Shown here: in pieces, positions 5,753 through 6,589 of the stretch | How positions within the stretch are numbered: position 1 is the first letter of the stretch | Layout: every line of letters starts with the position of its first letter | NCBI GenBank assembly: GCA_021772595.1 | Contig: JAJFLS010000674.1 | Span: forward strand, 1 to 6,589 | Length of the DNA: 6,589 nucleotides | Direction: 5' to 3' | Source: Opitutales bacterium | GTDB lineage: Bacteria; Verrucomicrobiota; Verrucomicrobiia; Opitutales; Opitutaceae | The notes under the pieces: generated by a model | The model's input: only the letters and a program-made list of their open reading frames with translations | Databases searched by the model: none | What the model was told of the DNA's origin: nothing | Made by a program: the position numbers and the translations under genes

Positions 5753-6589
5753 ACTCTAGGTCCAGTCTTTCGACACGTCCTTCCAAATAATCTTGTTTGA
5801 TTTTCCCTCGCTGGATTTTGCCGCTCGAGGTACGCGGAATCCGTCCTCGGCGCACAAACGCCAGATCCGCCACCGGTAAAGACATGCCGAGACCAATTCG
5901 ACTGCGAATCGCGTGATCCAACACTTTCAACTCTTCGGGCTCGGTCAAATGCGTCTCCACCACGAGCACGATCTCTTCGCCGACGTTTTCCTTTGAAATC
6001 GCGAATGCCGCCACGCGCTCGGCTCCCTTTCCTTCGCCGCGCGCTTCTTCGGCCAGCCACTCGATCTCGTGGGGCATCACATTGTCCCCTCGTATGACGA
6101 GAATCTCTTTCGAGCGTCCTGCGATATAGAGTTCTCCATCGTAAATGAATCCCAGGTCTCCGGTTCGCAGCCAATCCTCGCGCATCGATTGCTGGGAAGC
6201 ATCCTCGTTTTCGAAATAGCCTTTGAATACCGCAGGACCTCTGACTTGTACCTCGCCAAGCTCGTTCTCGTTCAGGATGCGACCGTTTCCATCGGCGATC
6301 ACAACTTCCGTATCGGGAACAGCCACGCCCACGCAAACCACTTCCTGATTCTCGAGGACGTAGTCCGATATTTGAGGAACGGGGCGAGTCCGTATGCCTT
6401 CGCCTTTTTCATCAAAGGTCACCGCCAGCGTCGCTTCCGCCATCCCGTAGCAAGGCATCATTTTGTCCGGCTTGAATCCCGTCTTCGCCATGAGATCGCA
6501 AAACGCATTCATCGTTTCCGGACGAATCATTTCAGAGCCGGTCGTCGCCACGCCCACTCTCGACAGATCCAATCCGTCGAGATCTTCCG
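5751..6589 (-). CDS. Fatty acyl-AMP ligase-like enzyme, 5' part missing
   Basis: This is the C-terminal part, about 280 residues, of an ANL-superfamily adenylating enzyme; the frame stays open through the window edge, so the true start lies outside. Counting from the TTG at 6572, visible motifs are VATTGSEMIRPET (8-20), the adenine-binding CYGMAEATLAV (41-51), GEVQVRGPAVFKGYF (106-120), WLRTGD (134-139) with the ATP-ribose Asp139, GELYIAGRSKEILVIRG (146-162) ahead of the C-terminal subdomain, and PRTSSGKIQR (246-255) with the catalytic Lys252. The CYGMAEATL and NVMPHEIE segments resemble fatty acyl-AMP ligases (FAAL) more than acyl-CoA synthetases. FAALs make acyl-AMP and load the chain onto a carrier protein, which fits the ACP gene next door. 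The FAAL-specific insertion cannot be checked because it lies upstream, and an acyl-CoA ligase remains possible. Confidence 0.87.
   Translation of the reverse strand, partial: EDLDGLDLSRVGVATTGSEMIRPETMNAFCDLMAKTGFKPDKMMPCYGMAEATLAVTFDEKGEGIRTRPVPQISDYVLENQEVVCVGVAVPDTEVVIADGNGRILNENELGEVQVRGPAVFKGYFENEDASQQSMREDWLRTGDLGFIYDGELYIAGRSKEILVIRGDNVMPHEIEWLAEEARGEGKGAERVAAFAISKENVGEEIVLVVETHLTEPEELKVLDHAIRSRIGLGMSLPVADLAFVRRGRIPRTSSGKIQRGKIKQDYLEGRVERLDLE

Noticed and set aside
5740..6336. 198-codon minus-strand frame inside the ligase gene
   Set aside because: It is an Arg/Gly-rich shifted-frame shadow of the ligase, whose frame carries all adenylation motifs.

Overview
The window looks like chromosomal DNA from a Gram-negative environmental bacterium. 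I tentatively suggest Verrucomicrobiota (Opitutae-like), because of a Cys-type sulfatase, moderate GC, few Shine-Dalgarno sequences and a HisA of the eukaryotic sequence type. This is inference from gene content; no marker gene such as rRNA is present. There are no rRNA, tRNA, CRISPR or transposase genes.

Left part (1-1862): a REP-like palindrome lies at the left edge. A minus-strand pair follows in transcription order galM (aldose 1-epimerase, 666-1688) then a secreted YHS-domain protein (149-604). Upstream of galM is a 174-base divergent control region. It carries an unusual dyad (1733-1796) whose arms contain TTGACC boxes that could serve as -35 elements in both directions.

Middle (1863-3974): a cytosolic sulfatase of the choline-sulfatase-like type (1863-3299, plus strand) is transcribed away from galM. 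It converges, with a 10-base gap, on a small predicted exported protein of unknown function (3310-3744, minus strand). Between that gene and hisA are a candidate promoter, a perfect hairpin and a 10-bp palindrome.

Right part (3975-6589): a tight minus-strand operon reads, in transcription order, fatty acyl-AMP ligase-like enzyme (5' end outside the window), acyl carrier protein, lysophospholipid-acyltransferase-like protein (DUF374 type), then hisA. The first three suggest a self-contained acyl activation, carriage and transfer module: fatty acid to acyl-AMP, to acyl-ACP, to an acylated lipid or sugar acceptor. The last gene, hisA, starts 6 bases after the acyltransferase stop, so histidine synthesis shares its transcript. 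An 8-codon reading frame with its own Shine-Dalgarno sequence overlaps the ACP start as ATGA and may couple ACP translation.

The most notable points are the eukaryote-type HisA in a bacterial lipid operon, the ligase-ACP-acyltransferase module, the mini-ORF before the ACP, and the centred dyad between galM and the sulfatase gene.
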